The notes under the pieces: generated by a model | Told to the model about the DNA's origin: nothing | The model's input: the letters and a program-made list of their open reading frames with translations, nothing else | The model's database searches: none | Origin: Eubacteriaceae bacterium | GTDB lineage: Bacteria > Bacillota > Clostridia > Peptostreptococcales > Anaerovoracaceae | Reading direction: 5' to 3' | DNA length: 59,801 nucleotides | Assembly (NCBI GenBank): GCA_022652985.1 | Contig: JALCRY010000008.1 | Location: 1-59,801 of the forward strand | Position numbers and translations under genes: made by a program | In this document: positions 7,909-16,306 of the stretch, one piece after another | How positions within the stretch are numbered: position 1 is the first letter of the stretch | Layout of the letters: every line of letters starts with the position of its first letter

Positions 7909-9216
7909 ATGGGAATTTTAAGCGGATTTTTTAAATCAAGGGATAAGCCTGAAAACAGAACTACCGGTTCGAGCTATGCCTTTTACCTCGGTGGTTCGTC
8001 TGCGGGCAAGGCGGTAAATGAGAGAACGGCAATGCAGATGACGGCGGTCTATGCCTGCGTGAGGATTCTGTCCGAAGCCATAGCCGGACTTCCGCTTCAT
8101 CTCTACAAGTATCGTGAGGACGGAGGAAAGGAAAAAGCAATAGAGCATTCGCTTTACTGCCTCCTGCACGATGAGCCGAATCCCGAAATGAGTTCATTTG
8201 TATTCAGGGAAACGCTGATGACGCACCTGCTCTTGTGGGGAAATGCCTATGCGCAGATTATCCGTAACGGTCACGGTGAGGTCATTGCTTTGTATCCGCT
8301 TATGCCGAACAAGATGAGCGTAAACCGTGACAGCTCTGGAACTCTTTACTACGAGTACACAAGGCAGACCGAAGATGCGCCGACCTTAAAGGGAACAACA
8401 GTCAAGCTGAAACCTTCCGAAGTGCTGCATATACCCGGGCTTGGATTTGACGGACTTGTCGGGTACTCCCCGATAGCAATGGCGAAAAACGCTATCGGAC
8501 TTGCAATAGCCACGGAAGAATACGGCTCTAAGTTCTTCGCAAACGGCGCGACACCGGGAGGCATCCTTGAACACCCGGGCGTAGTAAAAGATCCGGAGCG
8601 AGTAAGAAATTCCTGGAACTCTGCTTTCGGCGGCTCCGGAAATGCAAATAAGGTAGCAGTCCTTGAAGAAGGCATGAAGTATACGCCGATTTCCATCTCC
8701 CCGGAGCAGGCTCAATTCCTGGAAACGAGGAAGTTTCAGATAGACGAAATCGCCCGTATTTTCAGAGTGCCGCCTCACATGGTGGGTGACCTTGAGAAGT
8801 CGAGCTTTTCAAATATCGAACAGCAGTCGCTGGAGTTCGTGAAATATACGCTCGATCCATGGGTAACGCGCTGGGAGCAGTCTATTTACAGAACCCTTCT
8901 TTCTCCGAATGAGAAGAAGGATTTTTTTGTGAAGTTCAATGTGGAAGGCTTGCTTCGCGGTGACTATGTCAGCCGTATGAACGGCTATGCAACTGCCCGC
9001 CAGAACGGATGGATGAGCGCGAACGACATCCGAGAACTGGAAAACATGGATCGTATCCCTGCAGAAGAGGGCGGCGATCTTTATCTAATCAACGGCAACA
9101 TGCTCCCGCTCTCGAATGCAGGAGCCTTTGCAAATATAAGCGAAAACGGAAAGGAGGAACAGGAAGGTGAAAAAGTTCTGGAACTGGACAAATCCGACAA
9201 ACGAAGAAGGAAGTAA
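7909..9216 (+). CDS. HK97-type portal protein
   Basis: A 435-residue portal protein (Phage_portal family). It contains the conserved early segment MTAVYACVRILSEAIAGLPL, the LLLWGNAYA block, and the FRVPPHMVGDLEKSSFSNIE signature near 290-310. Twelve copies form the ring through which terminase pumps DNA and on which the connector assembles. The C-terminal tail is charged (DKSDKRRRK). Its end overlaps the protease gene by 50 bases in another frame. Confidence 0.95.
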   Translation: MGILSGFFKSRDKPENRTTGSSYAFYLGGSSAGKAVNERTAMQMTAVYACVRILSEAIAGLPLHLYKYREDGGKEKAIEHSLYCLLHDEPNPEMSSFVFRETLMTHLLLWGNAYAQIIRNGHGEVIALYPLMPNKMSVNRDSSGTLYYEYTRQTEDAPTLKGTTVKLKPSEVLHIPGLGFDGLVGYSPIAMAKNAIGLAIATEEYGSKFFANGATPGGILEHPGVVKDPERVRNSWNSAFGGSGNANKVAVLEEGMKYTPISISPEQAQFLETRKFQIDEIARIFRVPPHMVGDLEKSSFSNIEQQSLEFVKYTLDPWVTRWEQSIYRTLLSPNEKKDFFVKFNVEGLLRGDYVSRMNGYATARQNGWMSANDIRELENMDRIPAEEGGDLYLINGNMLPLSNAGAFANISENGKEEQEGEKVLELDKSDKRRRK

Positions 9217-9892
9217 TGAACGCGTCCTGGAACTTTACGGCACTATTGCCGAGGAGAGTTGGTTTGATGATGACATCACTCCCGCGATGTTCAAGGGTGA
9301 ACTTTTAGCAGGAGAAGGTCCTATTACCATTTGGATCAACTCTCCCGGAGGAGACTGTGTAGCGGCAAGTCAAATCTACGCCATGCTCATGGACTACAAA
9401 GGCGATGTGACCGTAAAAATTGACGGTATTGCGGCATCAGCGGCATCCGTTGTCGCAATGGCGGGAACGAAGGTGCTGATGGCGCCTACCGCGATGATGA
9501 TGCTTCATAATCCGGCCACAAGCGCGTTCGGCGATCATGTGGACATGACAAAGGCAATTGAAATGCTGGCAGAGTTTAAGGAATCCATTATCAATGCTTA
9601 CGAGCTTAGAACAAACCTGTCGAGAAAACAGCTCGCCCGCATGATGGACGATACCACCTGGATGAATGCCAAAAAAGCGATAGAGCTTGGCTTTGTGGAT
9701 GACATGCTGGGTGATGAAAAGCATGAGTTTATTAATAACGGTCAAAGTTTTGAGTTTTCGGCATCCGCTGTAGACCGCGCTTTGGTAGCCAAAATTTCTG
9801 CCAGGAACAAAACAAAAGAAGTTGTAAAGAAGAAACCCGAAGGCCGCCCTGTGGATGAGCTTAAGGCTTCACTTTACAAGAAACTACTGTAA
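9167..9892 (+). CDS. ClpP-like head maturation protease
   Basis: A 241-residue S14-type protease. INSPGGDC (57-64) forms the oxyanion region, GIAASAAS (87-94) holds the catalytic Ser (Ser91), and MMLHNP holds His114. It should cleave the N-terminal scaffold (delta) domain of the capsid protein during head maturation. Translation starts at GTG 9167, well placed after AAGGAGGAACAGGAAG, inside the end of the portal gene. The last 40 residues are basic and likely bind the scaffold. Confidence 0.93.
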   Translation: MKKFWNWTNPTNEEGSNERVLELYGTIAEESWFDDDITPAMFKGELLAGEGPITIWINSPGGDCVAASQIYAMLMDYKGDVTVKIDGIAASAASVVAMAGTKVLMAPTAMMMLHNPATSAFGDHVDMTKAIEMLAEFKESIINAYELRTNLSRKQLARMMDDTTWMNAKKAIELGFVDDMLGDEKHEFINNGQSFEFSASAVDRALVAKISARNKTKEVVKKKPEGRPVDELKASLYKKLL

Positions 9893-9912
9893 TCCAAAAG
9901 GAGGATTTTATT

Positions 9913-11103
9913 ATGAACATTACTGAACTTAGAGAAAAGAGAAAGAAACTCTGGGAAACGATGGAGGGGTATCTTGACACCCATCGCAACAGCATGGGCG
10001 TACTCTCCGCCGAGGATGATGCGACCTATAACAAAATGGAAGCCGACCTTGACTCTCTTACAAACGAAATCAAGCGCATGGAAAGAAAAGATGCGATTGA
10101 GGCGGAACTGAGCAAGGCCGTAAACGAAGCAATCAAGGAAACCCCGCAGAATACGGACAGCGTAAAGAACGGAAAAATCGGCCGTGCGTCCGATGACTAC
10201 AGGGATGACTTTGACAGGCATTTGCGCGGCAAAACGCTCATTCACAACGTCCTCTCCGAAGGCGTGGATGCGGATGGCGGATATCTCGTGCCGGAGGAGT
10301 TTGAAAGAGATATCGTAATGCAGCTTGAGGAAGAGAATGTTGTTCGTTCTCTCGCAAAGGTCATCACCACTCAGCATGAACGCAAGATTCCTGTTGCAAA
10401 CGGACACTCCGTTGCGCAGTGGACGGCGGAAAACGCGGCCTATACGGAGAGCAATCCGACCTTCGGGCAGAAGCAGCTTGACGCATTCAAACTCACCGAC
10501 CTTTGCAGGGTAAGCGTGGAACTTCTGCAGGATTCAGCCTTTGATATTGAGGACTACCTGATGAAGGAATTTGCCCGCGCTTTCGGTATCGCAGAGGAAG
10601 AAGCCTTTTGCGTCGGAACCGGCACAAACCAGCCTACGGGCGTCTTTACCGCAAACGGCGGCACTGTTGGCGTAACCACCGCGAGCGCTGCCGCTATTAC
10701 GGCGGATGAGCTGATAAGTCTCGTCTATGCGCTTAAATCACCGTATCGCAGAAACGCCAAGTTCCTGTTAAATGATGCTACCGTATCCGCCATCAGAAAA
10801 CTGAAGGATCAGAACGGCGCGTATCTGTGGCAGCCTTCCATTCAGGCAGGTCAGCCGGACAGACTCCTTGGCTATGAACTCTATACCTCGCCTTATGTTC
10901 CCGCAGTTGCCGCAGGCGCTCTTGCCGTGGCCTTCGGTGACTTCAAAAACTATTGGATCGGTGACCGCGCAGGAAGAACCGTGCAGCGTCTGAACGAACT
11001 CTACGCTACCAACGGACAGATTGGTTATGTGGCTACGGAGCGCGTGGACGGCAAGGTCATTCTGCCTGAAGGCATTCAGCTTCTTCAGATGAAGACGGCT
11101 TAA
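9913..11103 (+). CDS. HK97-fold major capsid protein
   Basis: A 396-residue capsid precursor. Residues about 1-105 are a charged coiled coil (the delta domain, removed by the protease), and the mature part begins near the GVDADGGYLVPEEF segment that opens HK97-fold capsids. Further family marks are WTAENAAYTESNPTF and a late FGDFKNYWIGDR strand. The order portal-protease-capsid and the size fit HK97-like siphoviruses. The gene is followed by a strong hairpin ahead of the connector gene. Confidence 0.95.
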   Translation: MNITELREKRKKLWETMEGYLDTHRNSMGVLSAEDDATYNKMEADLDSLTNEIKRMERKDAIEAELSKAVNEAIKETPQNTDSVKNGKIGRASDDYRDDFDRHLRGKTLIHNVLSEGVDADGGYLVPEEFERDIVMQLEEENVVRSLAKVITTQHERKIPVANGHSVAQWTAENAAYTESNPTFGQKQLDAFKLTDLCRVSVELLQDSAFDIEDYLMKEFARAFGIAEEEAFCVGTGTNQPTGVFTANGGTVGVTTASAAAITADELISLVYALKSPYRRNAKFLLNDATVSAIRKLKDQNGAYLWQPSIQAGQPDRLLGYELYTSPYVPAVAAGALAVAFGDFKNYWIGDRAGRTVQRLNELYATNGQIGYVATERVDGKVILPEGIQLLQMKTA

Positions 11104-11123
11104 TCGCTTGCTATGTTCATACG

Positions 11124-11151
11124 GGCGGCATTCTGGTGTCAGGATGCCGCC
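11124..11151 (+). promoter_or_regulatory. Intercistronic hairpin after the capsid gene
   Basis: GGCGGCAT (11124-11131) pairs with ATGCCGCC (11144-11151). It is not followed by a T tract, so it is more likely an mRNA-stabilising or processing stem than a full terminator; it could lower expression of the connector genes relative to capsid. A closely similar stem with the same flanks occurs at 27526-27548. Confidence 0.6.
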
Positions 11152-11181
11152 TGGCTTGTTTAAAGGAGGTGGAAACCGCGC

Positions 11182-11454
11182 ATGATTACGCTTAATGAAG
11201 CAAAGAATTATTTAAGGGTGGACTTTGACGATGATGACGCGCTCATTACGGACCTCATTACTTCGGCTACAGCGATTGTCGCAAATGTTTCCCGCGCAGA
11301 GGATGCATCGGAACTTGAAACGATGGACAATGCTTCCGTTGCCGTACTTTATACGCTTGCCTACCTCTATGAACACCGTGAAGAAGCTGACCACCACGAG
11401 CTTATGCTCACGCTTCGCTGTCTTCTCTTCGGTGAGAGAAAGGCGGGATTTTGA
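11182..11454 (+). CDS. Head-tail connector, gp6-like
   Basis: A 90-residue helical protein starting MITLNEAKNYLRVDFDDDD, the hallmark of the phage gp6-like/QLRG connector family. It forms a ring under the portal and links the head to the tail. AAAGGAGGTGGAAACCGCGC precedes the ATG. The stop overlaps the next ATG (TTGATGG). Confidence 0.9.
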   Translation: MITLNEAKNYLRVDFDDDDALITDLITSATAIVANVSRAEDASELETMDNASVAVLYTLAYLYEHREEADHHELMLTLRCLLFGERKAGF

Positions 11455-11786
11455 TGGATATTGCGCTGCTTAATACTCGCGTTACCTTTCAAAAGAAAAC
11501 GGTGACGATGGATGAAATCGGAAATCAGATAGTGAGCTGGGAGGACTGCTTTTCCTGCGCCGCCACAATATCCGGCGAAGGCGGCGGTGAAACCTTCGCT
11601 GCCGCATCAGAGGAAGACAGATCTGATATGGCCGTTACTGTACGCTGGTGCAAAAAAACTGAAGCCGTCACAATGACGGACTGCCGCATTCTTTTTCAGG
11701 ATGCCGCCTATGACATAAACCGTATTGATCATATGAGCTTTAAAAAGAAGTCAATCAAGTTCTTCTGCAGAAAGGAGAGAAAGTGA
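11454..11786 (+). CDS. Head closure protein (SPP1 gp16-like)
   Basis: A 110-residue beta-rich protein (DIALLNTRVTFQKKTVTMDEIG at its start), matching the phage head-tail joining family (PF05521-like). It plugs the connector after packaging. I start it at ATG 11454, coupled to the preceding TGA, rather than at the TTG one codon earlier. Its stop overlaps the next start (TGATG). Confidence 0.85.
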   Translation: MDIALLNTRVTFQKKTVTMDEIGNQIVSWEDCFSCAATISGEGGGETFAAASEEDRSDMAVTVRWCKKTEAVTMTDCRILFQDAAYDINRIDHMSFKKKSIKFFCRKERK

Positions 11787-12166
11787 TGACTAAAAAGGCG
11801 GCAATCGATGATATGGAGAGCGCCATTATGAAGGAGCTTGAGAAATACGCGGACATTGCGGCGGATGATCTGAAAGACGCGGTCAGGGAAACTGCAAAGT
11901 CCGTCAAAAAGGATATCCAGTCGAATGCTCCTCAAGGCACGGGAAAGTACAAGAAATCATGGTCTGTTAAAAACATGCGCGAGGACTCCCGGTCAATTGA
12001 CCTTGTGGTGCATTCGAGAAACCGATATCAGATTGCGCACCTCTTGGAACACGGTCATGCAAAACGCGGCGGCGGCAGAGTGTCCGCAAGACCTCACATA
12101 GCTTCCGCAGAAAAGAAAGGAACGGAATATCTCGTGAAGACCATCGAATCCAAGCTGAAAGGATGA
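11786..12166 (+). CDS. HK97 gp10-family tail completion protein
   Basis: A 126-residue protein: a long N-terminal helix, then NAPQGTGKYKKSWSVK and LLEHGHAKRGGGRVSARPH, the conserved block of HK97 gp10-like (putative neck/tail component) proteins. It ends in a basic helix. A role at the head-tail interface is inferred from family and position between the closure and tail terminator genes. Confidence 0.88.
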   Translation: MTKKAAIDDMESAIMKELEKYADIAADDLKDAVRETAKSVKKDIQSNAPQGTGKYKKSWSVKNMREDSRSIDLVVHSRNRYQIAHLLEHGHAKRGGGRVSARPHIASAEKKGTEYLVKTIESKLKG

Positions 12167-12170
12167 TGCT

Positions 12171-12497
12171 ATGAATTATGAAGATATCGTAAATATGCTG
12201 GAAGAAACGAATCTTCCGTTTGCCTATGACCACTTTGCGGAGGGGGAAGCGCCGGAGCCTCCCTTTATCTGCTTTCTTTTTCCGGGGACGTCAAATGTCT
12301 TCGCGGATAACGTGGTATGGCAAAAAATCAATGACCTGAATATCGAACTTTATACAAATAAAAAAGAGCCTGCTCTTGAAGCGAGACTTGAGGATGTCCT
12401 GACCGCCCATGAATTTCCGTATGAAAAATCGGAGGTCTGGATTGAATCGGAAAACATGTATGAAGTTCTTTATCAAACACAGATGATAGGAGGATAA
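12171..12497 (+). CDS. Putative tail terminator protein
   Basis: A 108-residue protein with NLPFAYDHFAEGEAPEPPF and a later INDLNIELYTNKK strand. This pattern fits the small alpha/beta tail terminator or minor capsid family seen at this position in Clostridia siphophages (DUF3168-like). It would cap the tail tube before joining the head. Assignment rests on position and overall pattern rather than a firm motif. Confidence 0.65.
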   Translation: MNYEDIVNMLEETNLPFAYDHFAEGEAPEPPFICFLFPGTSNVFADNVVWQKINDLNIELYTNKKEPALEARLEDVLTAHEFPYEKSEVWIESENMYEVLYQTQMIGG

Positions 12498-12502
12498 AAC
12501 AT

Positions 12503-13093
12503 ATGCCTAATACAAAAAACAAGGTCAAGTTCGGCCTGAAAAATTGCCACTATGCCATCGCCATACTTGCCGAGGACGGGAAGGTCACCTTCTCAGCACC
12601 TGTAGCGATGCCTGGGGCGGTCAGTCTGTCCCTTGATGCCGAAGGCGAAAACGAGCCGTTTTATGCGGATGATACCGTGTATTACATGGTTTCAAACAAT
12701 AACGGGTATTCCGGGGATTTTGAACTGGCGCTCATTCCCGAGAGTTTCCTTACGGATGTTATGCATGAAACCGAGGATGCGAACGGCGTGATTGCGGAGA
12801 ACAAGGACGTGGAGCCTGAACATTTCGCGCTGCTTTTTGAGTTTTCCGGCGATCAGAGAAAAATCCGCCACTGCATGTATTACTGCTCGGCTGCAAGACC
12901 GTCCGTTTCCGGAGCTACCAAGGAGGACTCTACCGAAGTGCAGACGGAGACGCTCTCGCTTACGGTATCTCCGCTTCCTTCGGGGCTTGTCAAAGTAAAG
13001 ACCGGAACGAACACCACGGCATCCGTTTATGACGCCTGGTATACCAGCGTTTATGAGCCGCAGAGCGCGCCGCCATCGGGAGGAGGAGCATAA
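12503..13093 (+). CDS. Major tail (tube) protein, phi13-type
   Basis: A 196-residue protein. The start (KNKVKFGLKNCHYAIA) and the middle (YADDTVYYMVSNNNGYSGD) match phi13/TP901-type major tail proteins, which stack as hexamers to form the tube. It ends in a flexible PPSGGGA tail. The next gene, the assembly chaperone, starts 3 bases later. Confidence 0.9.
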   Translation: MPNTKNKVKFGLKNCHYAIAILAEDGKVTFSAPVAMPGAVSLSLDAEGENEPFYADDTVYYMVSNNNGYSGDFELALIPESFLTDVMHETEDANGVIAENKDVEPEHFALLFEFSGDQRKIRHCMYYCSAARPSVSGATKEDSTEVQTETLSLTVSPLPSGLVKVKTGTNTTASVYDAWYTSVYEPQSAPPSGGGA

Positions 13094-13095
13094 AA

Positions 13096-13473
13096 ATGGC
13101 TGTGACAAAAACAATTGAAATTGACGGGCGCGAGGTAACATTCCGCGCCTCCGCCGCTATTCCGAGACTCTATAGAAATCAGTTCCACAGGGATATCTAC
13201 CGCGACTTAAACGACCTGCAAAAAGGCATGGAAAAGAGCGATGAGGAAAGCTCCTCTCTCGACACATTCTCGCTGGAGCTTTTTGAAAATATCGCCTGGC
13301 TGATGGCAAAGCATGCGGATAATGACGCGCCGGATTCACCGGAGAAATGGCTTGATGACTTTTCCACATTCTCCATCTACGAGATTCTGCCACAGATTAT
13401 TGATCTGTGGGGACTCAATGTGCAGCAGCAAGTAGACTCTAAAAAAAACAGCATCAGACAGAGCGGGAAATGA
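13096..13473 (+). CDS. Tail assembly chaperone, upstream part (G-like)
   Basis: A 125-residue protein in the standard position between tube and tape measure genes. Near its end the message reads TCT AAA AAA AAC, which contains the slippery heptamer A AAA AAC at 13443-13449. A -1 slip there joins it to the frame that ends at 13634, giving a fusion of about 179 residues. This mirrors lambda G/GT, where the fusion brings tape measure and tube subunits together. The unshifted product stops 24 bases after the slip site, at 13473. Confidence 0.88.
   Translation: MAVTKTIEIDGREVTFRASAAIPRLYRNQFHRDIYRDLNDLQKGMEKSDEESSSLDTFSLELFENIAWLMAKHADNDAPDSPEKWLDDFSTFSIYEILPQIIDLWGLNVQQQVDSKKNSIRQSGK
13443..13449 (+). 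promoter_or_regulatory. -1 programmed frameshift site (A AAA AAC)
   Basis: A perfect X XXY YYZ heptamer in the zero frame of the chaperone gene. Slipping one base back continues through CAG CAT CAG into the frame at 13470-13634. It is within a run of eight A's. Confidence 0.82.
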
Positions 13474-13634
13474 CAACCCCGCTCTTTTTGCTCCGCTGTG
13501 TACAGATAGGGCTTGCCATAGGAGAATTGGAGCTTCTTACCATCGGCACGGTCAATGACATGTATGCGGAAATGAGTAACGATGACTGGAATTACCCGGA
13601 AATCGCTACGCAGGAAATGATGGACAGATTTTAA
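13470..13634 (+). CDS. Tail assembly chaperone, frameshift extension (T-like)
   Basis: A 54-codon frame whose ATG overlaps the upstream stop (ATGA). It is in the -1 frame relative to the upstream gene, and that frame is open back through the A AAA AAC site at 13443, so it can be made as a GT-type fusion. The product (GELELLTIGTVNDMYAEMSN) resembles the short second chaperone part in Gram-positive siphophages. Independent initiation at 13470 is also possible, since there is no stop between. Confidence 0.82.
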   Translation: MTTPLFLLRCVQIGLAIGELELLTIGTVNDMYAEMSNDDWNYPEIATQEMMDRF

Positions 13635-13651
13635 GGAAGGAGGCGTACCTT

Positions 13652-16306
13652 ATGGCGGACAGAATCAAAGGGATAACAGTGGAAATCGGCGGAGATACCA
13701 CCGGACTTTCCAAAGCGTTATCCGGCGTCAACAAAGAAATCCGCAGCACGCAGGCGCAGCTTAAGGACGTAAATCGTCTGCTTAAGCTCGATCCTGCGAA
13801 CACCGCGCTGTTAGAGCAAAAGCAGAAGCTCTTAAAAGACGCGGTAAGCGAAACAAAGGATAAATTAAAACAGCTGAAGTCCGTGCAGGATCAGATGGAC
13901 GCCGGCCTTAAAAACGGATCTGTCACCCAGCAGCAGTATGACGCTTGGCAAAGAGAGATCATCGCCACCGGGCAGGAACTAAAGAATCTCGAGGAGCAGG
14001 TAAAGAAAAGCGACTCGGCAATCTCAGCCACATTGAAAAACACAGGTTCCAAGCTGCAGGCGGTCGGCGGGAAAATATCGGATGTCGGAGAATCACTGAC
14101 AAAAGGCGTGACGGCTCCGATTGCCGCTATCGGAGCTGCTTCGCTTGCCGCCTTCAATGAGGTGGACGCGGGGCTGGATATTGTGGCGCAGAAAACGGGC
14201 GCGACCGGGGAAGCGCTCGAGAGCATGAACCAGATTGTAAAAGACCTCGCCACGGAAATCCCAACAGACTTTGAAACCGCCGGCGCAGCTGTCGGCGAGG
14301 TCAATACCCGTTTCGGACTTACAGGTCAGGCGCTGGATGACCTCTCTGCGAAATTTATCAAGTTCGCCCAATTAAATGATACCGATGTTTCCACATCCAT
14401 CGACAATGTATCCGCCGTCATGAACGCGTTCGGCATGGACGCAAATGAGGCCGGAAGCATGCTTGACGCGCTGAATGCGACAGGAGAGGCTACGGGGATC
14501 GATATGGACACCCTGGCGGGACTTTTGTCCTCAAACGCCGCGCAGCTGAAAGCGATGGGTCTTACCGCTCAGGAAGCGGCAGGATTTATGGGAATGGTGG
14601 AAATGTCAGGTCTTGATACCTCGGCCGCAATGATGGGACTTAAGACCGCCATGAAGAACGCCGCCAAGGACGGAAAAACGCTCGACCAGGCAATGGCGGA
14701 CTTTGCCGGCACCATGCAGGGAAACGGGACGGAAGCCGAAAAACTCCAGGCGGCTTATGACCTTTTCGGAAGCAAGGCCGGAGCTGCCATATATAACGCG
14801 GTGCAGACGGGAAAATTAAACCTTGAGGATCTATCCGGCACTCTTGGCAACTTTGCGGGAAGCGTTGACAAAACTTTCAATGAAACCCTCGATCCCATTG
14901 ACCAGTTCAAAATGACCATGAACTCTCTCAAGGAAGTCGGAGCGGATATTGGAAACAGTCTGGCTTCCGTTCTCGCACCTGTGTTAAAGGATATTTCCGC
15001 GGGGCTTCAGAGATTCTCCGAGTTTTGGAAAGGAATCCCCGAACCCGTGCAGCAGGTCATTGTAAAGATCGCGCTGATTGCGGCTGTGATAGGGCCGCTC
15101 CTTATTGCCATTGGAAAAGTAATATCCGCCGTAGGCACGATTATGACGATTATTCCTGCTGTCACTACCGCAATCGGCGCAGTGAAAACGGCGATGATCG
15201 GAGTAAACGCGGCAATGGCGGCAAATCCGATAGGGTTAATTATCGCGGCCATCGGACTGCTTGTCGCCGCATTTATCTATCTCTGGAATCACTGTGAGGG
15301 CTTCCGACAGTTCTGGATTAACCTTTGGGAGAATGTAAAGCAGGCGGCGATTACGGTATGGACAGCTATCAAGGACTTCTTTACAGGAATATGGGAAGCC
15401 ATAAAGAACACTTTTACTACCGTTGTGAGCGCTATCAGTTCATTTCTCTTTGGAGCATGGAACGCTGTGAAAACCACCGTGCAGACAGTGATGAACGCGA
15501 TCAGCACGGTCATAACCACTATATGGAACGGCATTAAGAATTTCTTTACCGTGATTTTTACGGCAATACAGACAGTGGTTACCACATATTTCAACATATA
15601 TAAGACGGTAATTACTACGGTCATAAATGCAATCAAAACCGTGATTACGACCGTGTGGAACGCTATAAAAACAACCGTTTCCGCCGTGCTGAACGGAATC
15701 AAGGCTGTGATTACCGGCGTATGGAACGGAATCAAGACCGCCGTGATGGGGGTGGTAAATGCTATGAGGTCGGGCATATCGGGAGCGTTCAGCGCCATTA
15801 AAAGCACCATAAGCGGAATTCTAAACGGCATTAAAAATACCTTCAGTTCGGTTTTTAACGGGATATGGAGCTTTGTTTCCGGGATCGTGAACAAGCTGAA
15901 AGGCATTTTCAACTTCAAATGGAGCCTTCCGAAAATTAAGCTGCCGCACTTTTCCATATCGGGAAAGTTCTCTCTTGCGCCGCCGAGCATTCCGCACATT
16001 TCGGTTGACTGGTACAAGAAAGCCATGGACGGCGGAATGATATTAAAAGACGCGACGATTTTCGGCAGATCGGGAAATACGCTTCTCGGCGGAGGTGAAG
16101 CAGGCGCGGAGGCCGTTGTGGGCGTGAATTCGCTGCGCGCAATGATTAAGGACGCTGTTGGGAACGCTTCTGCGGACGGAGGAAACGCGCCGCTGATCAA
16201 CATTGAAAGCATGAGCGTAAGAAGCGATGACGATATCAGAAAAATATCGCAGCAGTTAAACAGTCTGCTTGTGGCGGGAAGAAGAGCGAAAGGAGCGGTG
16301 ATCTAA
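13652..16306 (+). CDS. Tail tape measure protein
   Basis: An 884-residue protein that sets tail length and is ejected with DNA. The N-terminal 130 residues are coiled coil. A membrane-active hydrophobic region runs about 465-550 (AVIGPLLIAIGKVISAVG and AANPIGLIIAAIGLLVAAF). A long run of short W/I/F repeats follows (WNAIKTT, WNGIKTA, LNGIKAV, about 560-740). Using the usual 0.15 nm per residue gives a tail of very roughly 130 nm. AAGGAAGGAGGCGTACCTT precedes the ATG. Confidence 0.95.
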   Translation: MADRIKGITVEIGGDTTGLSKALSGVNKEIRSTQAQLKDVNRLLKLDPANTALLEQKQKLLKDAVSETKDKLKQLKSVQDQMDAGLKNGSVTQQQYDAWQREIIATGQELKNLEEQVKKSDSAISATLKNTGSKLQAVGGKISDVGESLTKGVTAPIAAIGAASLAAFNEVDAGLDIVAQKTGATGEALESMNQIVKDLATEIPTDFETAGAAVGEVNTRFGLTGQALDDLSAKFIKFAQLNDTDVSTSIDNVSAVMNAFGMDANEAGSMLDALNATGEATGIDMDTLAGLLSSNAAQLKAMGLTAQEAAGFMGMVEMSGLDTSAAMMGLKTAMKNAAKDGKTLDQAMADFAGTMQGNGTEAEKLQAAYDLFGSKAGAAIYNAVQTGKLNLEDLSGTLGNFAGSVDKTFNETLDPIDQFKMTMNSLKEVGADIGNSLASVLAPVLKDISAGLQRFSEFWKGIPEPVQQVIVKIALIAAVIGPLLIAIGKVISAVGTIMTIIPAVTTAIGAVKTAMIGVNAAMAANPIGLIIAAIGLLVAAFIYLWNHCEGFRQFWINLWENVKQAAITVWTAIKDFFTGIWEAIKNTFTTVVSAISSFLFGAWNAVKTTVQTVMNAISTVITTIWNGIKNFFTVIFTAIQTVVTTYFNIYKTVITTVINAIKTVITTVWNAIKTTVSAVLNGIKAVITGVWNGIKTAVMGVVNAMRSGISGAFSAIKSTISGILNGIKNTFSSVFNGIWSFVSGIVNKLKGIFNFKWSLPKIKLPHFSISGKFSLAPPSIPHISVDWYKKAMDGGMILKDATIFGRSGNTLLGGGEAGAEAVVGVNSLRAMIKDAVGNASADGGNAPLINIESMSVRSDDDIRKISQQLNSLLVAGRRAKGAVI

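Noticed and set aside
11105..11113. Fourth copy of the phage promoter repeat (CTTGCTAT)
   Set aside because: Only the first eight bases match; the AGAG segment and -10 box are missing and a hairpin follows instead.
12503..13093. Diversity-generating retroelement target in the tail genes
   Set aside because: No reverse transcriptase gene or template repeat seen in the window; tail genes show ordinary composition.
15289..16212. A 307-codon minus-strand protein
   Set aside because: Antisense shadow of the repetitive tape measure gene, which explains its regular hydrophobic pattern.
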